A stretch of 64,000 nt of DNA. Source: Tricholoma matsutake. Taxonomy: Eukaryota; Basidiomycota; Agaricomycetes; Agaricales; Tricholomataceae. A model generated the notes under the pieces. It saw only the letters and a program-made list of their open reading frames with translations. It did not search any database and was not told the DNA's origin. Shown here piece by piece: positions 19,754 through 30,600 of the stretch. The stretch is from assembly GCA_026075535.2 (NCBI GenBank), contig AP026545.1:1612001-1676000 (forward strand), given 5' to 3'. Positions within the stretch are counted from its first letter, which is position 1, and each line of letters opens with the position of its first letter. The position numbers and the translations under genes are program-made.

Positions 19754-21001
19754 TGATAGGTCCACCTTGTTGTTCAAGCTCGGAAAATACATCTATGATT
19801 GTTGTTGAAGCTCTACAAACCTCTACAAAGTCACGAGAATGCTTTAAAATTCTTTGTATGCCTTCAGCTGCCATAATACAATTCCCCCAACCTTCGTACA
19901 GCTCAGGATATACACTTGGAACATCGTCGATGGGTTCCGAACCGGTTTCGAGCAATATCGCAGCAATATTGGCCTTCGAACAAGTCCAATATTTCCTTGA
20001 CTGACTTCAGAAATCATCGAACATCGAAAATCAACATTGGACACTATATCGCTATCTGAATGGTCATCACACACATGCAAGACGTATCCCCTACCATTGT
20101 CGAACAATATCGCACCGATATCGGGCCACGAACGAAGTCTGAAGAAACTTCGAAAATCTTCGAAAAACATCGAACCTCGAAAAACATCTTCGGACACAGT
20201 ATTTCCTATTTGAACAATCTTCGGACGCATGCTGGACACATGGGACACTATCTCGAGTATATCGAACACATTTCGACCGCATGTGCATGCATACAATCTG
20301 CTCGAAGCAGTTTCCGATGTTTTATTCAATTTATAACAAGGACAGTCCGCTTTTAGCTATTCTTTCTTATTATTTCTTCATCATGTGTTATATTCACCCT
20401 TTCTAGTCTCGCTTTATTGTTCTGATATACTTCTATTATCTTTGCCTCGAGTTTTCCACATGTTTGCCTCATGTTCTCTAGCCTTTTTAGGTACTTTCTT
20501 TATTTTATATAAAAAGATGTACTAGATACAAAGAAAAACAAGAAAGTCGTCATCTTCCTCCCAGATCACAGTGATTTGAGAGTTCAGTTTAGTCTTATTC
20601 AGTCTGAAGTTTGGTGTTTTACTTGAAACTTCCTCAAAATTCCTTGCATTATGCTATTTTTGCTCTCATTTCCCTCAATTCACCTTTGCTTTGCTTCTAC
20701 TACTCATCGAGTCCCCCGATCTTGCGTCCGAACATATTTGCACACTGGAAATTCCTTGAAACTTCTTCAAAAAATATTGCAACATCTCAAAAATCATTGC
20801 AACTCCTCGAAAATCATTGCAACTCCTCGAAACACATTCTTTTAGCTTTGAACTGCTTTGACAAGCAGTCCTTTTATGGCTATTTGATGGTTGATCTGAC
20901 AGGTGATGTCTAGAGGGCCTCGCATCCTTCCTCTGACTTGTGTTATACCATCCAAAGCCATTTTGTGGGTTTTGTTTGGGTTTCCGGGTTGAGCATCATC
21001 A
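19754..21001 (+). repeat. Solo LTR-G copy 1
   Basis: 1248 bp, TGATAGGTCC...GAGCATCATCA with a perfect 4-bp target duplication CCAC (19,750-19,753 and 21,002-21,005). It has a TATATAAAAAG promoter-like box at about 20,508 and short tandem repeats ATTGCAACTCCTCGAAA (20,780-20,840). Many TTCGA words and high CpG contrast with the CpG-poor surroundings. It lies inside the Gy-A protease active-site codons. Confidence 0.9.
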
Positions 21002-21876
21002 CCACTATTGAGCAATTCCTCCACATCAATCACTGCATGTGTGTCCACTGTCTTCAATCCCACAGTCAAGGTGATTTCGGGTTCTATTCATGCAGAGAAA
21101 ATAAAGAATTTAGGGGTTTTCCAAAATGAAGCTTGACAATTTTCTTTGTCACATAATTCACAATGGTTGTACTGCTCCTGAATTTCCTTTTCTGGTTTGC
21201 TCTGGGTTTCCTCGGATACTAATACATTGTAACAATTCTGGGTCACCAATGGGGAAACCTTCACTGGGATGCTTCCACAAAATTCTTCTGCCTGCCTTCC
21301 TCTGGTGTCACTTCTTTGATTGTAGCTTCCCTAATCTTTCTTTTCTGCCTACAATTCCTAGCAATGTGTCCTAACTGCCCACAGTTAAAACATTCAAGTG
21401 GGGCTTGTCTCCTCACTTGATCAACCTCCATTGCATCTGCTGGTGCTGCTGACTCCGTAACCATAGGTGTCACTGCCATGGCTGGTGGCTGTGCCCTCGG
21501 AGTTTGCGCCTGAGTCGCCTTTTCTTTCTCAGACTTTCCTCCTGATGGCTTTCCAAATTTACTACTTCTGTACATCAACTTCGATTCTGCCTGTTCCTGC
21601 TGATATTGCCAATCAGGGCACATCACCCAATTATACCACTCATCCAACTTCTCTGGCATAGAAGGTGGTTGGTAGATAGACTTGAATAAAGAGGGATTTA
21701 ATCCTGCTTTCAAAAATTCTACCAATGCTGCTTCTCCCATATCCATCTGCGAAGCTTCTGCTTTGAACTGCAAAATGAATTCCTCTGCCATTAGGGAACC
21801 TTGGCGCATGGTTTTTAATTTGGCATTGGCTGTCACCTTTGGATTAGGGTCCTCAAACTGTGCCTCCAATCTCTCC
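21002..21876 (-). pseudogene. Gy-A copy 2 gag C-terminus with zinc knuckle, and protease start
   Basis: Minus strand from 21,869: EAQFEDPNPKVTANAKLKTMRQGSLMAEEFILQFKAEA, a proline/alanine linker, then an intact CCHC zinc knuckle CFNCGQLGHIARNC (about 21,345-21,390), continuing as K-rich sequence into protease. The protease motif L-L-N-S-G is reached at 21,002-21,012, with asparagine for the catalytic aspartate, and is cut there by solo LTR-G. It aligns with Gy-A copy 1 gag at 8012-8478. A single-frame stop separates gag from protease at about 21,258. Confidence 0.92.
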
Positions 21877-23178
21877 TAGTGCTTTGAGGTCTGGTCCAGT
21901 CCAGTCTGGTTTTCACCCTCCTCGAGGGTGGACTGAGAACTGGACCAGTTATCTTATTTCAAAGATATCTAAAAAACCAGACCAGACCCTATAGGACTGG
22001 TCCACTACGGTTTTGAGTGGTTACTTCAGTCCTGACCAGTCATCGACCACTCAGGACCAGTTATCTACTTACTACTTACTTGTATATAATTACTATAGTA
22101 AAATGAAAAGAAAAGAATCAAAAGAAAAAGAAAAGGAAAAAAAAGACAACATGATCCACCCCGTGAGCAGGGGCTCGCAGCGGTGGTGTGGGCATAGGGT
22201 GTGGGTGTACAGGTGCTGTTTCATATCTTTTGTTAGCTGTGGATGTTGCAATGTGGCAGGGGGTGCTTACCTGGGCTGCATTCTCCTGATCATCCCCATT
22301 CCGGCATCCCATCATTCCCGCTCCCCTTGTTGTCCTCACCATTGTTCATAGCACCTGCAATCCACCCTGCAAGCAGTTGTTTGCAAGGCTGGGGGTGGGT
22401 GCTTGGTCGTTGTTGTTGTTGTTGGTGCTGTGTCGCTCCCATTCTCATTGTCATTGTCGACGTTGGTAGCACCTGCGATCCACCCTGTGAGCGGTTGCTT
22501 GCAAGGCTGGGTGTGGGTGCTCGGTTGTTGCCATCATTTTGGGCTCCTTTGCTTCTTGTTTCTTTTGTCATGCCTCAGTGATCCACCCCTGCGAGCAGAT
22601 GCTCACAGTGGTGGGGCCATAACATCATTATAATGAATGTAATAAACCTAGAAACAAGCAAAAAATTTAGTTGTATATAAAGAAACAATAAATGACAAAG
22701 TTACCTGGGCCCAAACAATGTCTGTAGTTGTTTGGACCCTATTCCAGTGGTTGAGGTGGTGGTGATGGTGGGGGTGCAAGAGAAGCGAGTTGCGGAACGT
22801 GTTGCAGATTGTGCCAATACAGTACAATTAGATGTAAACATGTAAATAAAAAATGTAAACATGTCAACAACATGTAAACAAAAGTGCATGACCACACAAA
22901 CATGTACAAATGGTCCATACTATTTAAATGGCTTGCATTTCAGGTTTGCCAGTTGGGTATGCCCCCAACTTTTTGTAGTATATTGATATATAAGTTACAT
23001 TCTAAGATGTGGACTGCCAGTTTGGTCTGGAACTGGTCTAAACCAGTCCTCAACAGTTATAGTAAGTGTTGACAAGAATGAGAACCAAGAACCAGACTGC
23101 TTGAAGACCTGGTTGAACCAGGACCAGTTCATGGTTTGGTTTCTTTCCCAGTTTGAAGGACTGGACCTCAAAGCACTA
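21877..23178. mobile_element. Non-autonomous hAT-type element, T3 ends
   Basis: 1302 bp, ends TAGTGCTTTGAGGTCTGGTCC and (reversed) TAGTGCTTTGAGGTCCAGTCC, with a perfect 8-bp target duplication ATCTCTCC (21,869-21,876 and 23,179-23,186) inside gag. Both ends are rich in GGACCAGT words. Its core, read on the minus strand, has one H1 hairpin (22,707-22,739), one intron and four H2 hairpins (about 22,163, 22,371, 22,491, 22,598). No transposase. Confidence 0.92.
22648..22704 (-). other. Candidate spliceosomal intron (57 nt)
   Basis: Minus strand: GTAACT donor two bases after the H1 hairpin, TTTCTAG acceptor; the branch site is weak (AACTAAAT). Confidence 0.6.
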
Positions 23179-23614
23179 ATCTCTCCAGAAATTCCTTGAA
23201 GGTTGCAAATGGTTTATTTCCCATGGCAATTTGATTAGTAGCCTCATTTCTCCCAAACTGTGCTTTCCCCCCCTGAATGTATGAGAGAGCAAACATAATC
23301 CTAGACTTGGCTGTATGAAACTCTGGGTTCCTTCCATGGATGTACAATACTATAGAGCTGATAAAAGATTTTGTATTCTCCATGGTACTGTCAAAGATTT
23401 GCAGGGGCACATACTTAGGTAAGTGCGCTTTTCCATTTCCAGATTTCTCTGCTGCCTGCACATCATCCTGTGACATCCACTCCACCATCTCCACCATCTC
23501 ATCATCTCTATCTCCTGTCTTCTCTGGCTGTACTTCTGCTGGTATGGGCTGTGATGCTGCCAACACTGACACTAATTGTGACATTTGTGCCATAAGCACA
23601 TCAATTTTCACCTC
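23179..23614 (-). pseudogene. Gy-A copy 2 gag, N-terminal part
   Basis: Minus strand, open from KIDVLMAQMSQLVSVLAASQ through WMSQDDVQAAEKSGNGKAHLPKYVP, IFDSTMENTKSFISSIVLYIHGRNPEFHTAKSR and GGKAQFGRNEA to FKEFLERL, where the T3 element interrupts it. Its first about 20 codons, present in copy 1 at 3416, are missing because LTR-F begins at 23,615. The expected remainder and 5' LTR of this copy are not found in the window. Confidence 0.9.
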
Positions 23615-24320
23615 TGTTAAGAACTGATCCTAGAAGATGCATCAGAATCCAATCGGACACTGTGGGTGATAATAGCGGGAGTTTGTCGGGTCGATGCAGA
23701 CTCTGCGGGAAGGGAAACAGAAACAACTTGGCTTTAGCTTGTAAGAAGCTGCACCCTTCACCTTGTCTGGTGTCCTAATTTCAAGTCGAAGTTTTGAGGT
23801 AGGAGTGGGAAAGTGTGGGTAAATGTGGGGAGGAGTACGGAGGGACTTAGGTTAAGTTCATGTGAGGTTAGAACTTCAGAGGGAGATTAGAGGTCGAGTC
23901 GAATGGAGTTCAGACTCTTAGAGAACTGAGGTTGGAGTAGAAGGAGGTTTAGATTGGCAGGATAAAGTCGAGTCTATGTTGATATATGAACTGAGGAATA
24001 CAAGGCGAAACTAACTAAGCTTAAATAGTGTAGTCCGGAATAAATGCAGAACAGGAATGAAGACTGCAGCAGTGTCTCCACTGCATAGATAAATTACCTA
24101 GCGGGAGCCGCACAGGAATCCGTAGTCAAATTTGCAATAGAGACAGCAGCCTTGGGAAGGCAGCCATGGGTGCTGTACAAGGTGGCCTGGTGCACAGCAG
24201 TGTGGGCAGTGCAAGGTGGCCAGGAATGAAATTGGGAGGCATAGACAAATGTCAGGTTCGATGTGCAGGAAAGGGTCAGATGGATGTGGGTTCTGATCGG
24301 GTGAGGAATGGTTCTTGACA
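23615..24320 (+). repeat. LTR-F, probably a 5' LTR or one side of a rearrangement
   Basis: 706 bp, TGTTAAGAAC...GTTCTTGACA, very similar to the solo LTR at 11,231-11,926. Unlike that copy, its flanks differ (ACCTC left, GTATT right), so it is not a simple solo LTR. It either starts a longer element to the right or marks a recombination point. Confidence 0.82.
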
Positions 24321-24410
24321 GTATTTCCCCCTTAGTGCCAAGCCTATGAGGCACGTGAGGGTTTGAGTCTGAATGAGGAAGTTGGTTGAATTTCCGAATG
24401 TGGCAATTGG

Positions 24411-25309
24411 TTGAAAAATTTTCATGTTGTTCCCTACTCCCATCACCTATCAGAAATTTCCCCCCCAGCAGTCTCCATGCAGATCAAAATGGCTGCAATG
24501 AAGGCCCAACACAAACAGAGGGAGTGGGCACTGAGGGAGCAGATGGAAAAGGAGATGAAGGAGCTGGAGGAAGCAGCAAGGGAGGAGGAACACTGGGCAC
24601 CGGAGGCGCAAAATGCAGCAGAGGAGGCTGCAAAGGCAGAGGAGGCACACCAGGCAGAGGGATGGAAAAAGGAGGCATTGGCTGCAAGACAAGCAGAGAA
24701 GAAGCGGGTGGCTGCAGCCATGGGTTTGGAGGATGAGGCCAAGGGGAGCAAGTCCCCAAAGAAAAAGAAAGTCGCCAAGTTGAAGGCGTGAGTGGGGTCG
24801 GAGGAGTCAGAGGGTCCTGCGGGTGCAGGCAGCTTTGCCCTGCAAAAGGTGCATCTTTATTTTCCTTTTCCATATCCTTTACTGACAAATGGCCTAGTTG
24901 CAAGTATCAAAAGATTGCTTGCTTCAAGATGGGCATGAAGGGGCGTGTGTGCAATAACTGCACACACGTCAAACATAAGTGTGAGGAAGTGGTGTGGGAG
25001 GGGCAGGAGGCCCCTGCAGCAAAAATGGCGGGAACGATGGGGGCGACAGGGATTAGCAGGGAAAACCCGGAAGTAATCCAGCAAATGATGAAGTTGATAA
25101 GGAAGGGGTTTGCTGAGGTGGCTACTGCGGTGCGGGAGTCGATGGGGGAGATCTGGGATGCTTTGGACCCAGAGTGGGTAGAGGATGAAAGCGCCGGGGA
25201 GGAGAGTGATGAGGGCAACAAAGAAGTGGAGTGGGCAGTGCGAGAGTCCCAGCGGGAAAGACGCGGGATCTGCAAGTCTGGAGATGACTGGGCGGCCTTC
25301 CAGAGATAA
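24411..25309 (+). CDS. Coiled-coil protein with a cysteine cluster, function unknown
   Basis: I do not recognise a named family. The first segment (24,411-24,791) encodes about 110 residues rich in A, E, K and Q with heptad-like spacing, a likely coiled coil, ending in a basic KSPKKKKVAKLKA tract. The second (about 24,880-25,309, different frame) has C-x7-C-x8-C-x2-C-x6-C (CKYQKIAC ... CNNCTHVKHKC), a zinc-cluster-like pattern, followed by an acidic, tryptophan-containing tail. The frame change at 24,788 coincides with GTGAGT, so a spliced intron ending before about 24,899 is possible, as is a frameshift. It lies between LTR-F and a gag-protease fragment, so it may be part of, or cargo in, a retroelement. 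Start codon uncertain. Confidence 0.5.
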
Positions 25310-25315
25310 TGGGCC

Positions 25316-25953
25316 ATGGTGATTCTGGGAAAGACCAGGCAGAACAAGAAAATAAAAGAAATGATGAAGAAAGGACAGCCCTCTCTTGACATCAACCAAC
25401 TGACAAACCAAGAACAAATGGAACACCTTCAAAAGGGATTGTGTTTCATCTGCCACCAACCCAGACACCAATTGTCTGTCCATAAAGATGGAAAGAACCC
25501 CACCCAGACGGGGTCAGTGCCACCTCCTTACCAAAACCACTTCACCCAGAAGAAGACTGGGGTGGACACCTACCCGAAGACCCACATGATGCTGGACAAA
25601 CTGGATGGAGAAGAAAAAGAATGAGCCCTCAATCTCCTTGAGGAATTGGGTTTTTAAAACAGTGGCCTGATATGATGCCAGTCACCACTGTAGTCTCTGT
25701 AGGATCTGTACTCTTAACTACCATGAATAGACAATCTATGTGCCTGTCTATTTGGGTATCTGAGTCAGACAATGGGAAAGATGTCGCAACGAATGCACTC
25801 CTTGACTCTGGAGCAGGAGGAGTCTTTATTGACTCAAAACTTGTCAAACAAGAAGGGATCAAGACATATCCCTTAGGCCACACCATCTGGGCCACAAATG
25901 TGGATAGAACCAATGAAATACCTAGTTGCCGGACTAGGCAAAGAATTGGTAAT
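25316..25953 (+). pseudogene. Gypsy gag C-terminus and aspartic protease fragment
   Basis: LTNQEQMEHLQKGLCFICHQPRHQLSVH (about 25,400-25,480) resembles the gag zinc knuckle region, with the last metal ligand H instead of C. After a stop at 25,622, a second frame gives a retropepsin with an intact active site ALLDSGAGGVFIDSKLV (about 25,795-25,845), then HTIWATNVDRTNEIP. It is cut at 25,954 by a reversed solo LTR-F, and no continuation was recognised beyond. Together with the gene before it, this may be the 5' half of one element. Confidence 0.7.
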
Positions 25954-26508
25954 TGTCAAGACCAATTCTCTTGACCAGATTTCTGATCATTTTCTGCACC
26001 CTTCCGGGCCACCTTGCATCACAGCCCACCTCCTATCAGCAGCACTGCCTAGAGGCAAAATTCCCTCATTTCCAATTAGATGAAACGGTTTCAGGATTTG
26101 CCTCGGCCGGTTTGCATATTACCACAGCCTCGGAAACTCTGACCTTAGTATTTAAGCTAGCTACTTTCATTCTGTATTGCCAGTTTGTAAATCAACAAAG
26201 TCACTCAACTAATCCTACTCTAATTCCACTCCAATTCATCTCTTAAGTCTTCCTCAAACTTTTACTCATCCTCTCTGGAAAACCTCCAATCCTCTGATCC
26301 TCCCCTCTCACCTTATCTGAAATTAGGACACTTGACGAGGAGAAGGGTGCAGCTTCTTACAAGCTGAAGCCAAGTCCTTTCTGTCCCAAAACCCTCGCCT
26401 CAGAATTCCATAGGGATCCTGCTCCTACCTGACTCTTCCCTTTCAACTTCTACCATCTGGGTATGACCAGAAATCCGATGTCTCCTTCCTCAAACTCAGA
26501 ACTTAACA
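25954..26508 (-). repeat. Solo LTR-F, reverse orientation
   Basis: 555 bp, TGTCAAGACC...GAACTTAACA as read on the plus strand (reverse of TGTTAAG...GACA). Flanks GTAAT and GTATT match at 4 of 5 bases. Its middle shares the AGGACTTGGCTT.AGCTTGTA block with the copy at 11,231, but it is shorter and more diverged. Confidence 0.75.
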
Positions 26509-26599
26509 GTATTTACAAACTCACACTTCTCTCATCAAATCTAACACATTCCATCCTCTAACCCCTATGACTCTCACTGAATCTCAGACTCAACAAACC

Positions 26600-27568
26600 A
26601 CAAGGAACTCTTGCTGTGCTGGCATGGTACCAGGATTATCAGCAATCTGCCGCTCGATACTCCCTTCACCTAGGCATGCCTCGACCTTTGGTGCATCCAC
26701 CAGACCATCCAACATCTTCTGACAAATTGGTTCTGGAGCACCCTCCATCAGTGCAAACCTCATGTCTCAGCTTCTGGAGACCCCTTGGAATATGACTCCA
26801 CTTGAGTACATAGAGAATGCTGGGCAACATAACCCCTTTGATGAGGTAGGTCCAGGTAAAGAGGACGGACTTCCCGGTGGACCTGATGACCCCAGCGGTC
26901 CTGATGGCCCCAGAGATGACCCCAATCCTGATGACCCTGATGACTCTCAACCTCCCAATGGTGGAGATCCTGACACAGGAGATAGGTTCCTTGATGCTCT
27001 CTTTGAACTCTCGGACAGTTTCTGAACCCTCCAGCAGAATCAAGCACCCAAATCTGAGAAGATCAAAGTCTGGGACCCTGACACTTTCGACAGGGCCAAC
27101 CCCCAGAAACTTTGGGACTTCCTAGTCTCGTGCAACCTTCACTTCCATGATCGTCCTCAGGTCTTCACCTCCAACAAAAAGAAGATCCTATTCATCCTTT
27201 CCTACCTCAAAGGGTCAGCCCTTAGCTGGTTTGAACCTGGACTCAATGACCCAACAAATTCCGCCCATTGGATGTGGAACTATGAGGTATTTCTTAGTGA
27301 GTTGGAAAGTAATTTTAGTCCTCATGACCCTGTTAGGGATGCAGAGAAGGCCCTTTCAGAACTCACAATGAAGAAAGGTGGAAGAATAGTGAAGTGTAAT
27401 GTGGATTTCTGGGAACTGGCTTCCTGGGTCAATTGGAATGAGGCCACTCTTCATGACCGGTATTTCCACGTTCTTCTGCTCCATCTCCGCATAGAAGTCT
27501 TATGGGGGGGATGACCCAATACTCTAGCATCCCTACATCTTAAAGCCCAAGATGCTGACAACATCTAT
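26600..27568 (+). pseudogene. Gypsy gag, different family
   Basis: A Retrotrans_gag-type capsid on the plus strand in one frame: a Pro/Gly/Asp-rich N-terminal region (26,830-26,990), then WDPDTFDRANPQKLWDFL, CNLHFHDRPQVF, FILSYLKGSALSWFEPGL, FLSELESNFSPHDPVRDAEKAL and the tail ASLHLKAQDADNIY. Two in-frame TGA stops (27,023 and 27,512) break it. N-terminal codons before 26,762 are unclear. It ends abruptly at 27,570 where a 14-bp stub of Gy-C LTR begins. No pol of this family was found. Confidence 0.85.
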
Positions 27569-27570
27569 TG

Positions 27571-27584
27571 CCTAGTCCCCTTAC
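27571..27584 (-). repeat. 14-bp stub of the Gy-C copy 2 3' LTR
   Basis: The plus-strand bases CCTAGTCCCCTTACA (from 27,571) are the reverse of the first bases of the Gy-C LTR (TGTAAGGGGACTAGG at 60,464). The stub sits exactly where the 3' LTR of the minus-strand Gy-C copy 2 should start. The rest of the LTR is deleted. Confidence 0.6.
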
Positions 27585-27596
27585 ATCACCCCCTCT

Positions 27597-29300
27597 CTAA
27601 GATGCATTGCCCTGATGCATTTGAAATCGCATACGACCAAAGTCAGTGACTTGAATGCAACGTGGTGCAGCAGTGTGCCATTGGCAGAATTCCTTGACTA
27701 ACCGAGGGGCATTCACATCGGACTCTTTGACCCATGAGTTCTCCTCATACCCATAACCCTTCCAGTGCACCAAATACTGGAGTTTTCCTTGACACAACTG
27801 GCTGTCCAAGATCAACTCAACTTCATACTGGAGTTCTCCCTCAATCACTGTAGGCAGTGGTGGTGGATGTGAATGGCATCCCAGGAATGGATCTGGGGGA
27901 GCTGGAAGGAGTTTGATGACATGGAAGACTGGGTGGAGTCTGGACATGGATGCTGGGAGGCATAGACAATAGGCATGCATTCCAACACACTTGACAATGG
28001 GGAAAGGTCCCAGGAAGCAATGAGCGAGTTTCTTGGACAGATGTGTAGTGGAGATGTCACTGGAGTCAAGATAACCTTGATCACCAACCTTGTACTGAGG
28101 GGTTGGAGAATGGCATTGGTTGTAAAAGCACACCATGTCGTCCTTTGCCTTCACTAAGGCTGCCTTTGCCTCCTCCAAGCTATTCTGCATGCATTCTGTG
28201 AACTCATTCACTGTCTCAATGTGTGAGATAGTTTGGCAAGGTTCAAATCCCATGCGTGGATGTCATCCAGTGTCTAAGAGGAAAGGGGTCTGTTGCGTGG
28301 AAGCATGGACATAGTTGTTGTATATAAACTTGGCCAAGGGGAGAAGATTGTCCCAATTGTCCTGGCGCTCATTGATGAAGATGCAGATGTACTGCTCCAG
28401 TTCCTGGTTGACTCACTCAGTCTGGCCATCAGTTTGTGGGTGATAGGTGGTTGAAGCAAGGAGTTTGATCCCCAGAAGTCAGTACAGCTTGCGAGTGAAC
28501 TCTGCCACAAACTGAGGGCTAAGGTCAGAGAGGAAAGCACCAGGAAGTCCATGTAATTCCCACACATGGTGGAGATAGAGTTGGGCGGCACCTAGGGCAC
28601 TGACAGTTGTGTGAGTGGGAATGAAGTGAGCACATTTTCCCACTGAATCAACTGTGCACATCACCACATCAAACCCATTTGACTCTGGCAACTCCACCAC
28701 AAAGTCAACACTGACAACATCCCAACAACTCTACAGGAAGAGGCTGTAGCTCACCAATGGGTTTGTGACAAGGAATCTTGGTGCATAAGCAAAGGTCACA
28801 AGTATGACAATACTGACCAATGAGTCATGACATTTGTGGCCACCAATAATTCCATGGGGTGAGCTCCAAGGTCTTCCAGCTTCCAGGATGACCAGCAATC
28901 TGTGAGTCATGGTGTTGGGATATGATGCAGCAGTGAAGGTCTGGGTCATTGGGGACATAGATGTGATCCCTGAAATACAACAAGTCCTCCTTTTCAGCCC
29001 ACTCTGCCACATGCAAGGAAAGGGTGGATCCCTTCCTCAGTTCTTTAACAGCTCAGGCAACAACATCCTCATGTAAACCGCTACAGTTTGCACAACAAAT
29101 GTCCCACAGGATGTCCCACTCCTCACCCTGGGGTGTGATGCCTTCCAGTGCCCAAATGGTGAACAGGTCTGGCTCCAACAACACAATGTTTTGATTGTCA
29201 TCACTGCCATCCCCATGGTCTGCATGTCGGGAGAGGGCATCGGTCTTCCCCATGCTGTGACCCAGACGGTGGTGCAAGGAGAAGTTCAATCTTGATAGAT
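27597..29300 (-). pseudogene. Gy-C copy 2 integrase with chromodomain
   Basis: Minus strand: zinc domain (HDSQIAGHPGSWKTLEL, WWPQ, then C-x2-C near 28,790), core with SVDFVVELPES, FLSDLSPQFVAEF and TDGQTE followed by TGA, then YKVGDQGYLDSSDI, LGPFPIVK and a chromodomain (YEVELILDSQL, LQYLVHWKGYGYEENSWVKESDV, 27,700-27,840). The catalytic D, D and E positions are kept, but several stops and frameshifts break the frame. The stop at the E motif is a CGA to TGA type change. Confidence 0.9.
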
Positions 29301-30600
29301 ACAGGGACCAATGAGCTTGATGACAGTTCTATTTCTTGGCCATCATAAAGTACTCGAGATTCTTGTGATCCGTCCAATTTCCACCTAGTGTTGGGCACCC
29401 TCGAGGAAGTGTCATCACTCCTCAAGTGCACACATTATTGCTAACATCTCCTTGTTATGGATCTCATAGTTTCACTCTACAGCACTAAGGCTTTTGGAGT
29501 AGAACACAACAGGATGCCACTTCAGGTCCTCCAGAGACTGCAGAGACAACATGGTGCCCATTGCAAAGTCAGAACTGTCAGCTTCTACACAAAAAGGGCA
29601 TGAATTGTCAGTGAAGGTAAGAATGGGAGTGGAAGTGACCATCTCCTTCAGCTTTTTGAATGCCTCCTGTTGTGCATTATCCCACCTCCATGCCTCCTTT
29701 CCTGTCAAGTCAAACAGTGGTCATGCATGATGTGAGAAATCCTTGATAAAACACTGATAGAAATTGATGAAGCCCAGGAAAGACTGCACCTCTTTCTTGT
29801 TTGTGGGCATTGGCCAAGCCATGACCCTGTTCACCTTGATAGGATCCATCTCCACCTGACCCTCCAATATAATCAGGCTGAGGTACTCAATCTTGGCCTT
29901 CTCAAACTTGCACTTGTCCTGACAAAGGTAGAGTTTGTACCATCAAAGTTGTTCTAGGATGAGGCATGTGATGCAATGGTGCTTTAAGTGAAGATGAGGA
30001 TGTCATTGAGATAGATACAAACAACACCTTTGAGAATGAGGTCATGGAAGATGTTGTTCATCATGGTCTGAAAGGTGGCAGGACTATTAGTAAGGCCAAA
30101 GAACATGGCAAGTGGTTCAAAAAGACCACAGTTGGTACAAAAGGCTGCCTTCCACTCATCTCCCTCCTTTATCCTCACATTATTGTAGCCCCAACGGACA
30201 TCGAGCTTGGTGAAGTATCAGGCTCCATGGAGCTGGTTCACAAGTTCAGAGATGAGAGGTAATGGGTAGCGATGTTTGACCGTGATGTCATTGAGCCTTC
30301 TGTAGTCTTCAACTGGTCGAAGTGAGCCATCCTTCTTCTTGACAAAGAAAAAGGGAGAGGCCATGGGTGACTTTGATGGTTAAATATGTCCAGAGGCCAG
30401 GTGCTCATTGATGAACTGGTCAAGCTGTTGCTGTTCTCCAGGATAGAGAGGATAGACCTTGCAGGATGAAGGGGTTGCACTGGGGGTGAGTTTGATCACA
30501 TGATCCCATGGCTTGCGCGCAGGGAGAGAGTCAAACAATTCCTTGGAGAACACATCTGGATGGCCTCGGCAAGGTGTTGGGATATGTTCAATGTAGCACA
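29301..30600 (-). pseudogene. Gy-C copy 2 reverse transcriptase and RNase H
   Basis: Minus strand: WDHVIKLTPSATPSSCKVYPL, then [11 protein letters not shown] in shifted frames (finger motif), [35 protein letters not shown] and the catalytic box Y-L-N-D (AAT at 30,005-30,007) instead of Y-L-D-D. RNase H: AFKKLKEMVTSTPIL, CVEADSSDFAMGTMLS and WHPVVFYSKSLSAVE, then the primer-side residues to about 29,280. Multiple frame breaks. It is the same family as the truncated RT at 11,927-12,328. Confidence 0.9.

Noticed and set aside
20060..20356. Open frame in solo LTR-G as a gene
   Set aside because: Driven by TTCGA repeats; the other LTR-G copies do not keep it.
24443..24903. Long minus-strand frames opposite the coiled-coil gene
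   Set aside because: Low-complexity Ser/Leu/Pro shadow of the A/E/K-rich plus-strand codons.
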